Made by a program: the position numbers and the translations under genes | Assembly: GCF_009695905.1 (NCBI RefSeq) | Contig: NZ_VUNA01000001.1 | Coordinates: 1 to 64,000 of the forward strand | Length of the DNA: 64,000 nt | Reading direction: 5' to 3' | Origin: Mogibacterium kristiansenii | GTDB lineage: Bacteria; Bacillota; Clostridia; Peptostreptococcales; Anaerovoracaceae | The notes under the pieces: model-generated | The model's input: only the letters and a program-made list of their open reading frames with translations | The model's database searches: none | Told to the model about the DNA's origin: nothing | In this document: in pieces, positions 11,433 to 20,832 of the stretch | How positions within the stretch are numbered: position 1 is the first letter of the stretch | Layout: every line of letters begins with the position of its first letter

Positions 11433-12644
11433 ATGGTATTATCAGATATTGGTTTTTGGGTTGACAATTATGTTGGAACTTACCAAATAGAGGAATGCAA
11501 GGGTACGCAATACATAGTGTCTAAGGAGTTTCATCCGGCAAGAGGCGAAGAGAAGGAACTAAAACAAAAACGTCTCTTTATGGATTTGTTCAAAAATAAC
11601 GAATATATTTTGGTTAAACTTGCAAATGTTGATATTGACGATGAAGCATCGATACTTGCATTTTGCAACGAATATGGCTTACCGTATTCTTCAGCTAAAA
11701 TAAGTGATGAACAGCCAGGCTACTACATCATGGGATTAGATGTTGATGAGCACACATATGCGGGATGGTATCCTTTATATAGGCAGGACAGCATGCAAGT
11801 GTACGAGTTTAAACGTCATGTGTTTAGTGCTAGAAGAATTCTGAATGTAAAAAATGAAATTCAGTCACCGGATAAAAACTATATCAATCTGTTCAAGTAT
11901 CTTCTGCCAATGCTTCTGTATGAACGAAGGAACTTTTATGATTTTGATTCGGATGATCCTGAGCGCATTACTGATACGATGGAGTTTCAGTACTATTATT
12001 TGAGTGTCCTCAATAAGAGGACGGGTGGTAAACCAAGTTCATTTGGAAAGGATCTCTGGTCTTTTATCATTGAAGTACAGTCAATAGAGCGAAAAAAGAA
12101 CAAGGTATATATAACTGACGAATTAAGAGACCTGTTTCAGCGAAGATACCCAAATGATTTGTACAGGTTTCTGTTTGATATAGCACGCTATGACATTGAT
12201 CAAATGATGCAGGTCGAAGTTGATGAGTTTGCTGAATTTCAACTTCCAACGGACTTTTACATCTCAGATGAAACCAAAAAGCACATGGATGTTTTAGCCA
12301 GTAGAATTTTGTCAGATAATATAAGTGAGCTCCTTCAAAAGGTTCATCCCAAAATGACAGTGGGAGAAGACGGAAATATTTCATCTCAGTGGGATCTGAA
12401 ATATCTTAACGAAGGAATTCTTCTTGAAACATTAGTGATGACAAGTAGTGAAACCAGGTTAAAAAAATGTGCAAATCCTACATGCGGAAAGTTTTTTACA
12501 CCGAATCCAGGTAGATACGATAAGATTTATTGTTCTCATGCCTGTGGAAGCATTGTTGCCAAACGTAGACAACGATTGAGAGACAAGGAAGATCCAAACA
12601 GAGAACGAATGGAACCTGGATTCAAAAACCGTAAGTCTGACTAA
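11433..12644 (+). CDS. Protein with C-terminal CGNR-type zinc finger (DUF6076-like)
   Basis: 403 residues; the ATG at 11433 follows GGAGGTATAA. The long N-terminal part is acidic and aromatic-rich, with no motif I recognise. The C-terminal 45 residues hold KKCANPTCGKFFTPN, then KIYCSHACG, then VAKRRQRLRDKE. This C-x4-C...C-x3-C plus basic-tail pattern is typical of CGNR or related DNA-binding zinc fingers. It is the first gene of the AT-rich island and has its own promoter/operator and terminator. It could be a regulator of the island; this is inference. Confidence 0.6.
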   Translation: MVLSDIGFWVDNYVGTYQIEECKGTQYIVSKEFHPARGEEKELKQKRLFMDLFKNNEYILVKLANVDIDDEASILAFCNEYGLPYSSAKISDEQPGYYIMGLDVDEHTYAGWYPLYRQDSMQVYEFKRHVFSARRILNVKNEIQSPDKNYINLFKYLLPMLLYERRNFYDFDSDDPERITDTMEFQYYYLSVLNKRTGGKPSSFGKDLWSFIIEVQSIERKKNKVYITDELRDLFQRRYPNDLYRFLFDIARYDIDQMMQVEVDEFAEFQLPTDFYISDETKKHMDVLASRILSDNISELLQKVHPKMTVGEDGNISSQWDLKYLNEGILLETLVMTSSETRLKKCANPTCGKFFTPNPGRYDKIYCSHACGSIVAKRRQRLRDKEDPNRERMEPGFKNRKSD

Positions 12645-12687
12645 AACAAAAACATTCAAATCAACTAAATAAAAAGAAAAATTTCTG

Positions 12688-12722
12688 TAGAGCGTGATAT
12701 TCTTTCTATCCGCTCTATTTTT
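12688..12722 (+). terminator. Terminator after the zinc-finger gene
   Basis: TAGAGCG / CGCTCTA stem with a 16-base loop followed by TTTTT. Confidence 0.7.
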
Positions 12723-12726
12723 CTTC

Positions 12727-12783
12727 TTGGAAAAATTTTGTTTTCAAGGTACAATATAGAGTGGTGGACATTATGTGATGTCC
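12727..12783 (+). promoter_or_regulatory. Promoter and operator-like palindrome before the NACHT gene
   Basis: TTGGAA (12727-12732), 17-bp spacer, TACAAT (12750-12755). Just past the expected start point is the perfect palindrome GGACAT-TATGTG-ATGTCC (12766-12783). The leader to the GTG start at 12902 is about 140 bases and contains no open frame of interest. Confidence 0.5.
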
Positions 12784-12901
12784 AAGCATCTTCTATCTGG
12801 TTATTAACCTATAGTTGATAGCGTTGGTGTAAAGAGTTAAAACAGGGCAAATTCTGTTAATTGTGTTAATAGCGTTAAAACATGAAAATCGAGGTGAGAA
12901 T

Positions 12902-15526
12902 GTGAGCAATAATAAAGAATATGTATTATGTGGCGGTACCTTCTTTACGTTATTGCTGAGAGCCAGAAAGCAAAGATTTGCAGCTCGTAGAAATGCAGAT
13001 GGTGATAGGGATGGTTTAAGTGATCAGGATGTATTTGAAGGTCTTATAAAGGTGGCATTTCCAAATTTTGTTGCGCCTACTGGAAATTCGTTTAAAACCT
13101 ACACATCCAATTACAAGGCGTGTAAATTGTCATCGAATGAATATCTTCAGTTTGGCAATTCCGAGCTGATAGCAAATTTCAATGATATTGTTGTTGGACC
13201 GTATGAACCTGCATTGCAAAGAATGAGTAGTTTCATAGAGGATTATATTGCGGCAGAAGATTATGCCAATTGGCTGGTAAATGCATTATTAGAACTGATT
13301 GAATGCGATGCAGGAACAGATGGCGGACTTTTCTATATAGAAGGTAGTCAGCCTTATGATAAGAAACATCTACTTCAGGTGTCTGAGGTTGATCTTGCTT
13401 CCTTTCTGTTAGGAATATGGCATTATATTGTTACTCAAAGAACAGATAACAAGATCGGCGCTAAGACATATGAGGAATGGCATAATAAACCGGATTCACC
13501 GAGAGCTAAACGAAATTTCATTAGTGATATTGGCAGAAACAAATCAAAACAAATAAACGTGTCAATTATGCATTATGAGCAAGAAACTGATGAGGATACA
13601 GAGGGAAATCAGGAAGAGATGGCTATGCTGGCCTCAGTCGATGGAGTTATTCCAGAGATTACAGGTGATCCGAATGACCTTTGGATTGCACTGCCTAAGA
13701 AGATGTTTGTTGAAAAGGAAGAATTCACAGAATATCTGAAAAATGCAAAAGAGAAATATGACAAAATAAAAACCTTGTTGTATAGTGATGCACCAAGAAA
13801 ATTTTATGACTTTTATGTATGTAACAATATTTCTCAAAAAATATATCTTAAGAAATACACATACCGTACAAAGATTATCTCAAATGCGACAGCTGAAACA
13901 CTAAAGGAATGTTCAAATTTCATCCTGATTTCAGGTACTGGTGGCTTGGGGAAATCTATGATGATGCGCCATTTGTTACTTGATTCTATAAGCACGTATG
14001 AAGAAGGGTCACAATTACCGGTTTTCATTCCACTGAAAGATTATGCTGATACATATGAGAATTTGTCAGATTATGTGTATGAAAAATTTGAGAGTCTCTG
14101 TGGGGATGGGGATGCGGCTAAGTATGAAGATTTATTGAGAACAGGAAGATTTTTGCTATTGTTTGATGGACTGGATGAAATCAAGTCGGACTATCGCAAA
14201 AAATTTGAACATGATTTGGAAATCTTTGCAGACAAATATTCGGAAAACATGTTTGTGATTTCTTCCAGACCAACGGGATCTTTTATTTCTTTTCACAGAT
14301 TCACGGTGCTTGATCTTTGCCCATTCACAAAGGATCAGGCAACGGAACTGATTGAAAAACTGGATTTTCGACCTGATGAGCCGAATATAAAGAAGCAGTT
14401 TTTGGAAGAATTGCAATCCAAATTATTTATAACGCATAGAGAGTTTACAGAGAATCCGCTTTTATTAACAATCATGCTTATGACATATGAGCAATTTGCG
14501 GATATTCCATCAAAGATGCATGTATTTTACCGGGAAGCTTACGTGGCCATGTCACAAAAACATGATGCGAGTAAAGGTGCTTTTAAGAGGGCATTAAAGA
14601 CAGGATTAACGGCGGATCAATTTGCAGATTACTTGGCAGAATTCTGTGCACGGACTTATCGGGATGAAAAATTTGAGTTTACGGATATTCTCTTTGATAA
14701 ATATTTCAATGATATGCACCTAACAAAAAAAGGAACATCAGGGGTTACAGCACAAGACTTTCGGGATGATTTAGTTGAGAATATGTGTCTCATGTATTAT
14801 GAGAGTGGCAAATATCATTTTACTCATAGATCATTCCAGGAGTATTTTTGCGCATGGTATTTTTCGAAGCAAAAGGATAAAAACTTAGAAGCGATAGGCA
14901 AATTCTTTGAAAATAAAAGATACCGCCAGGTTACCGATAAGACCTTTAGCATGCTTTATGACATGATACCAGATAAGGTAGATGAATATATTTTTGAACC
15001 ATTCTTGGAAAACCTTTTTGATGAATGCGAAAAAGAAGAAGGATATAGGACCTTTTTAAGAAAAATGTATCCAGTATTGTATTATGATACCGGGGAAGCT
15101 GGCGATGAGTCAGAAAATGTGCCAGAATCGTTTTTGTACGATTTCATCATAAAAAAAGAACACATATGCGCATATTATACGGGCGATGGGTTACCGGATG
15201 ATGAAGAGTTCCTTACAAAGGAATGGGTATATCTGGATGAGGAATATAATGATCCTGATATTGATACGGATGGATTGATTGAAGTCGGTGAAATCCCTTA
15301 TGAATACAAATGCGAGTATGGAGAGCCTGCAGTTGTGGGATGGAATTATGAAATTGAAGTTGATCATATTTTTTCGCATCCTAGTATGTACGAAGGGTTG
15401 ATCGATATATTAGAAAATCGAGAATTTCCGCTTAAGCAAGAATATGATCAGGTAAGAGATTATCTGGAAGAATTACGGAGTAAAAAAGAAACAGTAGGAG
15501 ATGATCTGTTTGATTTGTTCCAGTAG
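12902..15526 (+). CDS. NACHT-domain STAND NTPase, probable anti-phage defence protein
   Basis: 874 residues from the GTG at 12902, preceded by AGGTGAG. The N-terminal 330 residues have no motif I recognise and may be the effector or sensor. The NACHT ATPase has Walker A GTGGLGKSMMMR (about 345-356), Walker B LLLFDGLDEI (about 418-427), sensor SSRPTGS (about 454), then NPLLLTIML and the winged-helix motif FTHRSFQEYFCAWYF. The C-terminal 200 residues are acidic, with no evident repeats. Bacterial NACHT proteins are NLR-like sensors that trigger abortive infection; several short ones protect against phage. No membrane segment or nuclease motif is obvious, so the killing mechanism is unknown. The Xre gene follows within 11 bp. 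Function is inferred from domain and context. Confidence 0.85.
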   Translation: MSNNKEYVLCGGTFFTLLLRARKQRFAARRNADGDRDGLSDQDVFEGLIKVAFPNFVAPTGNSFKTYTSNYKACKLSSNEYLQFGNSELIANFNDIVVGPYEPALQRMSSFIEDYIAAEDYANWLVNALLELIECDAGTDGGLFYIEGSQPYDKKHLLQVSEVDLASFLLGIWHYIVTQRTDNKIGAKTYEEWHNKPDSPRAKRNFISDIGRNKSKQINVSIMHYEQETDEDTEGNQEEMAMLASVDGVIPEITGDPNDLWIALPKKMFVEKEEFTEYLKNAKEKYDKIKTLLYSDAPRKFYDFYVCNNISQKIYLKKYTYRTKIISNATAETLKECSNFILISGTGGLGKSMMMRHLLLDSISTYEEGSQLPVFIPLKDYADTYENLSDYVYEKFESLCGDGDAAKYEDLLRTGRFLLLFDGLDEIKSDYRKKFEHDLEIFADKYSENMFVISSRPTGSFISFHRFTVLDLCPFTKDQATELIEKLDFRPDEPNIKKQFLEELQSKLFITHREFTENPLLLTIMLMTYEQFADIPSKMHVFYREAYVAMSQKHDASKGAFKRALKTGLTADQFADYLAEFCARTYRDEKFEFTDILFDKYFNDMHLTKKGTSGVTAQDFRDDLVENMCLMYYESGKYHFTHRSFQEYFCAWYFSKQKDKNLEAIGKFFENKRYRQVTDKTFSMLYDMIPDKVDEYIFEPFLENLFDECEKEEGYRTFLRKMYPVLYYDTGEAGDESENVPESFLYDFIIKKEHICAYYTGDGLPDDEEFLTKEWVYLDEEYNDPDIDTDGLIEVGEIPYEYKCEYGEPAVVGWNYEIEVDHIFSHPSMYEGLIDILENREFPLKQEYDQVRDYLEELRSKKETVGDDLFDLFQ

Positions 15527-15537
15527 AGGTGGATGTG

Positions 15538-15741
15538 ATGAGAATAAGCTATAACAAGTTATGGAAATTACTGATTGATAAAAATATGAAACGAAAGGAC
15601 TTGCAAGAGAAAGCTAACATCAGTTCTGCATCTATTGCTAAGCTTGGAAAAGGGGACAACATAACTACAGATGTTCTTCTGAAAATATGCGATGCCTTAG
15701 ATTGCACGCTTGAAGATATCATGGAAACAATAAAAGATTAA
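15538..15741 (+). CDS. Small Xre/Cro-type HTH regulator
   Basis: 67 residues (MRISYNKLWKLLIDKNMKRK...). The ATG at 15538 is chosen because GAGGT lies at the right distance; the GTG nine bases earlier would overlap the ribosome site. The whole protein is a YozG/Cro-like helix-turn-helix: KDLQEKANISSASIAKLGKG for the recognition part, and LLKICDALDCTLEDIM at the C-terminus. It lies between the NACHT gene and the restriction genes, within one operon, so it probably sets the expression of the island. Confidence 0.85.
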   Translation: MRISYNKLWKLLIDKNMKRKDLQEKANISSASIAKLGKGDNITTDVLLKICDALDCTLEDIMETIKD

Positions 15742-15751
15742 GGAGGCGGCT

Positions 15752-16897
15752 ATGAAGCTATTGTATTCAAATATTTTGCCACTGGCAGCCGATGATACTC
15801 AGAAAACAATTATTGACTGTTTCAATGAACAAATGAGATTAGCAGATACCGTTGAAATAGCGGTGGGTTATACATCCAATGCGTCTTTAACTGAACTGGC
15901 GGATCTGGTCGAGTCATGTGGCATTCGAAAAATCTGCCTGACAATTGGAATGTACTATATAGAGGGTATGCCAGAAGGAGCATATCATACGGCACTTAAG
16001 ATTAATCAGAAATGGCAAGATCTTGGTATTGGTGAAATACGGATTGTTAAAGCATTTAAGTATCACGGGAAATTATTCTGTTTTTATAAAGATGGGAAAC
16101 CATTATCCGCAATCATTGGATCTGCGAACCTAGGAGCGATTAAGCTTGAGGCATCAAATAGAAGGCAATATGAGATCTCGGCATTAACAACAGAAGAGAA
16201 TGAGATTGAGGAAATCCACAATCATATTGAACAGCTGAATCAGGAAAATGTGTCTGAAAACATCAGCGGAATTCAAGGAATGCCTTTGGTACGAGAAGTA
16301 AATACTGCATTAAATGGTATTGAACTTGTAACATCGGTTCCTCAATCAAATGTTGCATTTTATGAAAGATGTAAAGCATATGTTTCGTTCTTTTTGAAGT
16401 TAAAGGTTCCCAAAGCTGAAGAACGACATATAGATGATGGGAAACACTATACTAAATCTAATATCAATGTTTGTTATGCGGCACCCAGAAGCAAGCGAAA
16501 AGCAAGAGACTGGTATGAAACCCAATTGACGGTTGGAGCGGATGTCTATCATATGGAGGGATATCCGCAGAAGAACTGTCCTTTCTTTGTTGTTACAGAT
16601 GATGGATATTGGTTTAAGGCCCATACAACTAGCGATAATAATAAGCAATTTAGTGCTGTCGGCGATGAACTTATTATGGGAAGATGGCTAAAAGGTAGAC
16701 TTGCGGCTGCAGGAATTGTAAAACCTGTCAATAATACTGCAAATGATACAGACCGTGAAGGAATGATAACAGAGGAAATGCTGAAAGAATATGGTTGTGA
16801 TCGCTTGGAATTTAAGAAAACCGGTCAAACAGCATTAGACGAGGAAGGAAACGAGTTGGATGTATGGCTGTTATCATTTACAGCCGGAGAAGATTAG
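15752..16897 (+). CDS. NgoFVII-like restriction endonuclease, phospholipase D fold
   Basis: 381 residues. The N-terminal half is a PLD-type nuclease: YHGKLFCFYKDGKPLSAIIG with H-x-K at about 104-106, followed by GSANLG at about 124-129. The C-terminal half (VCYAAPRSKRKARDWYETQL, then ENCPFF-like KNCPFFVVTDDGYWFKAHTT) resembles the target-recognition part of R.NgoFVII/NgrIII-type enzymes. AGGAGG precedes the ATG. The Z1 gene follows 10 bp on. With the neighbouring methyltransferase it should form a type II-like restriction system. Known relatives cut GC-rich 5-base sites, but specificity cannot be read from the sequence. Confidence 0.75.
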   Translation: MKLLYSNILPLAADDTQKTIIDCFNEQMRLADTVEIAVGYTSNASLTELADLVESCGIRKICLTIGMYYIEGMPEGAYHTALKINQKWQDLGIGEIRIVKAFKYHGKLFCFYKDGKPLSAIIGSANLGAIKLEASNRRQYEISALTTEENEIEEIHNHIEQLNQENVSENISGIQGMPLVREVNTALNGIELVTSVPQSNVAFYERCKAYVSFFLKLKVPKAEERHIDDGKHYTKSNINVCYAAPRSKRKARDWYETQLTVGADVYHMEGYPQKNCPFFVVTDDGYWFKAHTTSDNNKQFSAVGDELIMGRWLKGRLAAAGIVKPVNNTANDTDREGMITEEMLKEYGCDRLEFKKTGQTALDEEGNELDVWLLSFTAGED

Positions 16898-16907
16898 GAG
16901 TGTGACT

Positions 16908-18758
16908 ATGCAGTATTTGAAAACTTATCTGGAAAAGATAATTGATAGAGGAAATACAAAGCTGGCAGAGTCTATTGAGAAAACGGCTGAAGATGTAGGA
17001 AATAGGCACATAAAGACGTTTTCCTTCTCAAGTCATGAGATTGGATTGCTGTTTGGAAATGTTCAATCAGGTAAAACTGGCCAGATGTTTGGAATTATAT
17101 GTAAGGCGGCGGATCTTGGTTTTCCTGTATTTTTAATTCTGACAACAGATAATGTCGTTCTTCAGCAACAGACATTAGATAGAGTACGGGCAGATTTAGA
17201 CGGATTTTGCATTTGTGGAGAAACAGATGCCGGATTATTTGCAGAAAATAGCTTGATTCAGCCAACTATAATTGTTTTGAAAAAGAATGTAAGGGTATTG
17301 AAACTGTGGGCTAACATTTTGAATTCAACAGGATTCATGAAGGGAAATCCACTGTTTATTATTGATGATGAGGCGGATGCGGCATCTCTTAATACATTAG
17401 TGAATCGTGATCGACAGTCGTCAATCAACAAGTATTTGGATATTATAAAGAGTGGATCATCAAGCAGTTTATATTTGCAAGTGACGGGAACGCCTCAGGC
17501 TATTTTCCTACAGACAGTGGCTTCAGGGTGGCATCCACTGTTTACATATTATTTTCAACCGGGAAGCGCATATTTGGGCGGCGATTATTTCTTCCCCAAT
17601 AATAAAATTCCGGAATGTATTTCATTCCTTGAAATGATTGAGAATCCTACAAGAGAAGTTGTAGTAAGGCATCTTGTTGTTTCGGCTCAAATACTTGTAT
17701 CTGGTGGGAAAGTATCCAATTGTCTTTTCCACCCAAGTGTTAGAGTTGCTACACATAAAAAATTTGAAGATAAAATCAAGAAAGAATTGGAGTGGTGCAG
17801 GGATAATCTTGAAGAAAGTGCAAAAGCAATGATGGTGACAATCTATCAGGAGATTGCTCCCCAGAAATCGGAAAAGGTTTCCTTCGATTGTATTTATAAT
17901 AAAATTTCAGAATTGCTATCAGAAGACCAAATTGATGTTCTTGTAATGAATGGTAAGAGTGACATAGACAGTTCTGAATACGAAAGCGGTTGCAATTATA
18001 TTATTGGGGGAAATACATTGGGGCGTGGAGTAACATTCCCGGGCTTACAAACCATTTATTACACCAGAACCAGCAAAAAGCCTCAGGCAGACACAATGTG
18101 GCAGCATAGTAGGATGTTTGGCTACGATAGAGATCCAGGCATGATGAAGGTGTATATTGATGAGAATCTTTATAAGCTGTTTGCAGATATCAATGCTACG
18201 AATAATTCCATCATAGCACAGGTAGAACGGGGAATTGATGATGTCAAAATCTTTTATCCTGAAGGATTAAATCCGACACGAAAGAATGTGCTGGATAATG
18301 ACCATGTTGAAATAATCTCTGGCGGAACAAATTATTATCCTTTTAATCCTGATAATGATTCAATAGATGGAATTTCAGAATTGTTACATCCATTTACTGA
18401 TGAGGAACCATATTATCAGGTTAGCTTGAGATTATTGAAAGAGATTTTGACACACATAATAGCGAGCCCAGATTTTAAGATAAAGGCTTGTATGTCCGCT
18501 ATTGATACGATTCTGGCAGAGGCACCTACTGGACAAGGTATCTTGATTGTAAGAAGAGGGAGAAACGTTGCACAAGGTACAGGAGCACTGCTTTCTCCAA
18601 ATGATTGGAAACTAGGAGCATCTTTTCATGACAGAGTGGTTCTTACAATGTATCAAGTAACTGGAACCAAAGGATGGGGTGGAAAACAGCTATGGGTGCC
18701 AAATATTAAGTTGCCAAGTAATATACTATACTATGATTTACAAGAGGAGGGAGATTGA
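16908..18758 (+). CDS. Z1-domain helicase/ATPase of a restriction-type system
   Basis: 616 residues from the ATG at 16908 (AGGAG 7 bases upstream). Walker A is LFGNVQSGKTGQM (about 48-60), and Walker B plus DEAD-like box is IIDDEADA (about 151-158). The Z1 domain follows with GGNTLGRGVTFPGLQTIYYT and TMWQHSRMFGYDRD, an SF2-like arginine-finger region. Z1 proteins are known from R-M-like clusters with MORC/MutL-type ATPases, cytosine methyltransferases and diverse nucleases. No MORC gene is present here. It lies between two PLD-type proteins and overlaps the second by 1 bp. The likely role is ATP-driven DNA tracking or loading for the nuclease pair. Confidence 0.85.
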   Translation: MQYLKTYLEKIIDRGNTKLAESIEKTAEDVGNRHIKTFSFSSHEIGLLFGNVQSGKTGQMFGIICKAADLGFPVFLILTTDNVVLQQQTLDRVRADLDGFCICGETDAGLFAENSLIQPTIIVLKKNVRVLKLWANILNSTGFMKGNPLFIIDDEADAASLNTLVNRDRQSSINKYLDIIKSGSSSSLYLQVTGTPQAIFLQTVASGWHPLFTYYFQPGSAYLGGDYFFPNNKIPECISFLEMIENPTREVVVRHLVVSAQILVSGGKVSNCLFHPSVRVATHKKFEDKIKKELEWCRDNLEESAKAMMVTIYQEIAPQKSEKVSFDCIYNKISELLSEDQIDVLVMNGKSDIDSSEYESGCNYIIGGNTLGRGVTFPGLQTIYYTRTSKKPQADTMWQHSRMFGYDRDPGMMKVYIDENLYKLFADINATNNSIIAQVERGIDDVKIFYPEGLNPTRKNVLDNDHVEIISGGTNYYPFNPDNDSIDGISELLHPFTDEEPYYQVSLRLLKEILTHIIASPDFKIKACMSAIDTILAEAPTGQGILIVRRGRNVAQGTGALLSPNDWKLGASFHDRVVLTMYQVTGTKGWGGKQLWVPNIKLPSNILYYDLQEEGD

Positions 18759-19723
18759 TGCCCGATGAATATTCAAGTAGCTTAGCTGAGAGTATTCTTT
18801 TTGAGCCCATAAAAGAAGGCGCGGATAAACTGTGTATATTAACTGAAAAAGCAACTCCGAGTATGGCGTCATGGTTAATTAAGACATATGAAGAGCATGG
18901 AATATCGGATATTTCGGTTGAGCTAATTGTGGGAAATGTACTTGATGAAGGAATAGATCAAGCTTCACATGATGGTTTCAAAGAACTACATAAGCATTTT
19001 GGAGATATTGGTATTGATTTCTCGTGTAGCTATCTTTTTCAACCACCAACTCCGGGAAAACAGAGCTACTATATTTGGACGAATGATGAGGAACCGGTGA
19101 AGGCGTTTGCTGGATCCCATGAGTTTACTCAGCAATCAATACTTCGTAGAAGAAGCGGCTCTATGGGGGAAAGATTAGCGGCTTACGCATATAGAATATA
19201 TGAGGATGCAGTAAGTAGGTCGATTTATTGCAATCATTCAGAAGTGGAAGACTATATTATTGTTAGGCAATCTGCTGAAATACCTACAAGTACTGCAGAA
19301 AATGATGAAAATATGATTACACTTTCTCTTCTGGCTAGAGGTGGAGAAACTGGTACAAAGTCAGGGCTAAACTGGGGGCAGCGAGGTAATAGAAATAGAA
19401 ATGAAGCTTACATTCCACTGCCGAGAAAAGTAGCACAGTCAGGATTTTTTCCATTGGAGAAGCAACATTTCTTAGTTGTTACTGATGATCATCATACGTT
19501 GCAATTGCGGGTAGAACAGCAAAATGACAAGGCAATCACAACACCGGCAAGCAATGCTCTGTTGGGAGAATATTTCAGAAATCGACTCGGATTGGGGAAC
19601 GGTGAATACATCGAAAAAAGACATTTATTGGCATATGGCCGAATGGATGTAATGTTTTATAAAATAGATGAAGAACAGTATTATATGGACTTCTCAGCAC
19701 CATCAAAAGGTAGTAAGAGATAG
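18758..19723 (+). CDS. Second NgoFVII-like PLD protein, catalytic His apparently missing
   Basis: 321 residues; the ATG at 18758 overlaps the Z1 stop (TGATG) after GAGGAGGGAG. The overall layout matches the first PLD gene: N-terminal PLD fold with FAGSHEFTQQS in place of GSANLG. A C-terminal recognition-like half follows with GNRNRNEAYIPLPRKV, then HFLVVTDDHHTLQLRVEQQ and a shared layout around LLGEYFRNRLGLGN. At the H-x-K position the sequence is PGKQSYYIW, so the His is replaced by Pro. Either it acts as the specificity or structural partner of the first PLD protein, or the active site is assembled differently. Confidence 0.7.
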   Translation: MPDEYSSSLAESILFEPIKEGADKLCILTEKATPSMASWLIKTYEEHGISDISVELIVGNVLDEGIDQASHDGFKELHKHFGDIGIDFSCSYLFQPPTPGKQSYYIWTNDEEPVKAFAGSHEFTQQSILRRRSGSMGERLAAYAYRIYEDAVSRSIYCNHSEVEDYIIVRQSAEIPTSTAENDENMITLSLLARGGETGTKSGLNWGQRGNRNRNEAYIPLPRKVAQSGFFPLEKQHFLVVTDDHHTLQLRVEQQNDKAITTPASNALLGEYFRNRLGLGNGEYIEKRHLLAYGRMDVMFYKIDEEQYYMDFSAPSKGSKR

Positions 19724-19727
19724 AATA

Positions 19728-19761
19728 AAACAGCCGGGAGCTTTTTATGCTTCCGGCTGTT
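19728..19761 (-). terminator. Bidirectional terminator between the PLD and methyltransferase genes
   Basis: Stem ACAGCCGG-AGC / GCT-CCGGCTGT with a 7-base loop. The minus strand has TTTTATTCT after it, so it mainly ends methyltransferase transcription. It sits between the convergent stops. Confidence 0.75.
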
Positions 19762-19765
19762 CAAG

Positions 19766-20818
19766 TTACTCGTTAATATTTGGTTCTACGTATTCATATT
19801 CGACTCCGGCAAAGGAGTTTAATATAGCTTCAAAAATTATCTTGGCACCTCTGCAAGGAACGGCCATTCCGATTTGCTTTCGCACGCTTTCCTTATTACC
19901 AATAAATTCATAAGAGTCTGGGAATGTTTGAAGTCTTGCTCGTTCTCTGTTTGTTAAGGCTCTAGGCTCATCCCAGTGATAAATGTGAGTACCGCCTCCG
20001 CCACTTCCAGTAACTGTATATGAAGGCTTTGTAGGATCTAATCTCTTATAAATCTGACTTATTCGAGCTCCCTTTATATTTAGCTTGAGTTCATCAGGCA
20101 GGTCGGCAGTGAATGCATTTTGCCCTGGAAGAATATGCCGTAACCTTTCAACGACCTGATCCGACTGTTTTGTTGGCTCATTATTAAAAGCGTTAGCTGG
20201 AATCGGTGGAATTTCGATAGCGGTGCGGCAGGTATTGTCTATATTGGCATATGGTGCCGGTGATGGAACATGATAAGTGACTGGAATGTCATTTCTTATT
20301 CCGACAATGATGATTCGATGCCTAGCCTGTGGAATGCCATATTCTTCAAATTTATAAAGGTGCGGCGTCAGTGTATATCCAGCCCCTCGAAGTTCAGCTA
20401 AAATCTTGGTAAAGGCTTTCCCTTCATTGGCATTTCTTAAGCCTCCAACATTTTCGGCTAAAAACCACATTGGCTTAAATTTCTTTAATGCTTTAACTCC
20501 ATAAGAATATAGTGGACCATAAACGCCATCCATACCTTTTTGCTCACCAACAACACTATAGTCATTGCATGGAAAACCAAAGGCAAGAGCATCTATTGGT
20601 GCCAATTTGTTCATATCGAATTTTCTTATATCTTCATGGTACACAGTTTGTGGAGCATTAGGACAGATATTATGCCGGTATGTTTCACAAGTGTTTGCAT
20701 CATAGTCATTTGCCCACTGATGAATAATCGAATAATCCGGATTGTTAATATCTGCGTTGGTAGCTCCCCATGCAATCCCGCCAGGACCGCAGAACAATTC
20801 GCCTAATCTGTATTGCAT
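19766..20818 (-). CDS. DNA cytosine-5 methyltransferase (Dcm family)
   Basis: 350 residues; GGAGG precedes the ATG. Motif I is LGELFCGPGG, motif IV GFPCNDYS with the catalytic Cys, motif VI ENVGG, motif VIII QARHRIIIVG, motif IX RARLQTFPDSYEF, and motif X near IGMAVPCRGAK. The target-recognition region (about 190-280) is short. It is transcribed toward the two nuclease genes and has the Xre gene upstream on the same strand. It should protect the host sites cut by the PLD/Z1 system. Cytosine-5 methylation is certain from motifs; the site is unknown. Confidence 0.93.
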   Translation of the reverse strand: MQYRLGELFCGPGGIAWGATNADINNPDYSIIHQWANDYDANTCETYRHNICPNAPQTVYHEDIRKFDMNKLAPIDALAFGFPCNDYSVVGEQKGMDGVYGPLYSYGVKALKKFKPMWFLAENVGGLRNANEGKAFTKILAELRGAGYTLTPHLYKFEEYGIPQARHRIIIVGIRNDIPVTYHVPSPAPYANIDNTCRTAIEIPPIPANAFNNEPTKQSDQVVERLRHILPGQNAFTADLPDELKLNIKGARISQIYKRLDPTKPSYTVTGSGGGGTHIYHWDEPRALTNRERARLQTFPDSYEFIGNKESVRKQIGMAVPCRGAKIIFEAILNSFAGVEYEYVEPNINE

Positions 20819-20832
20819 AAACAGCTTCCTCC

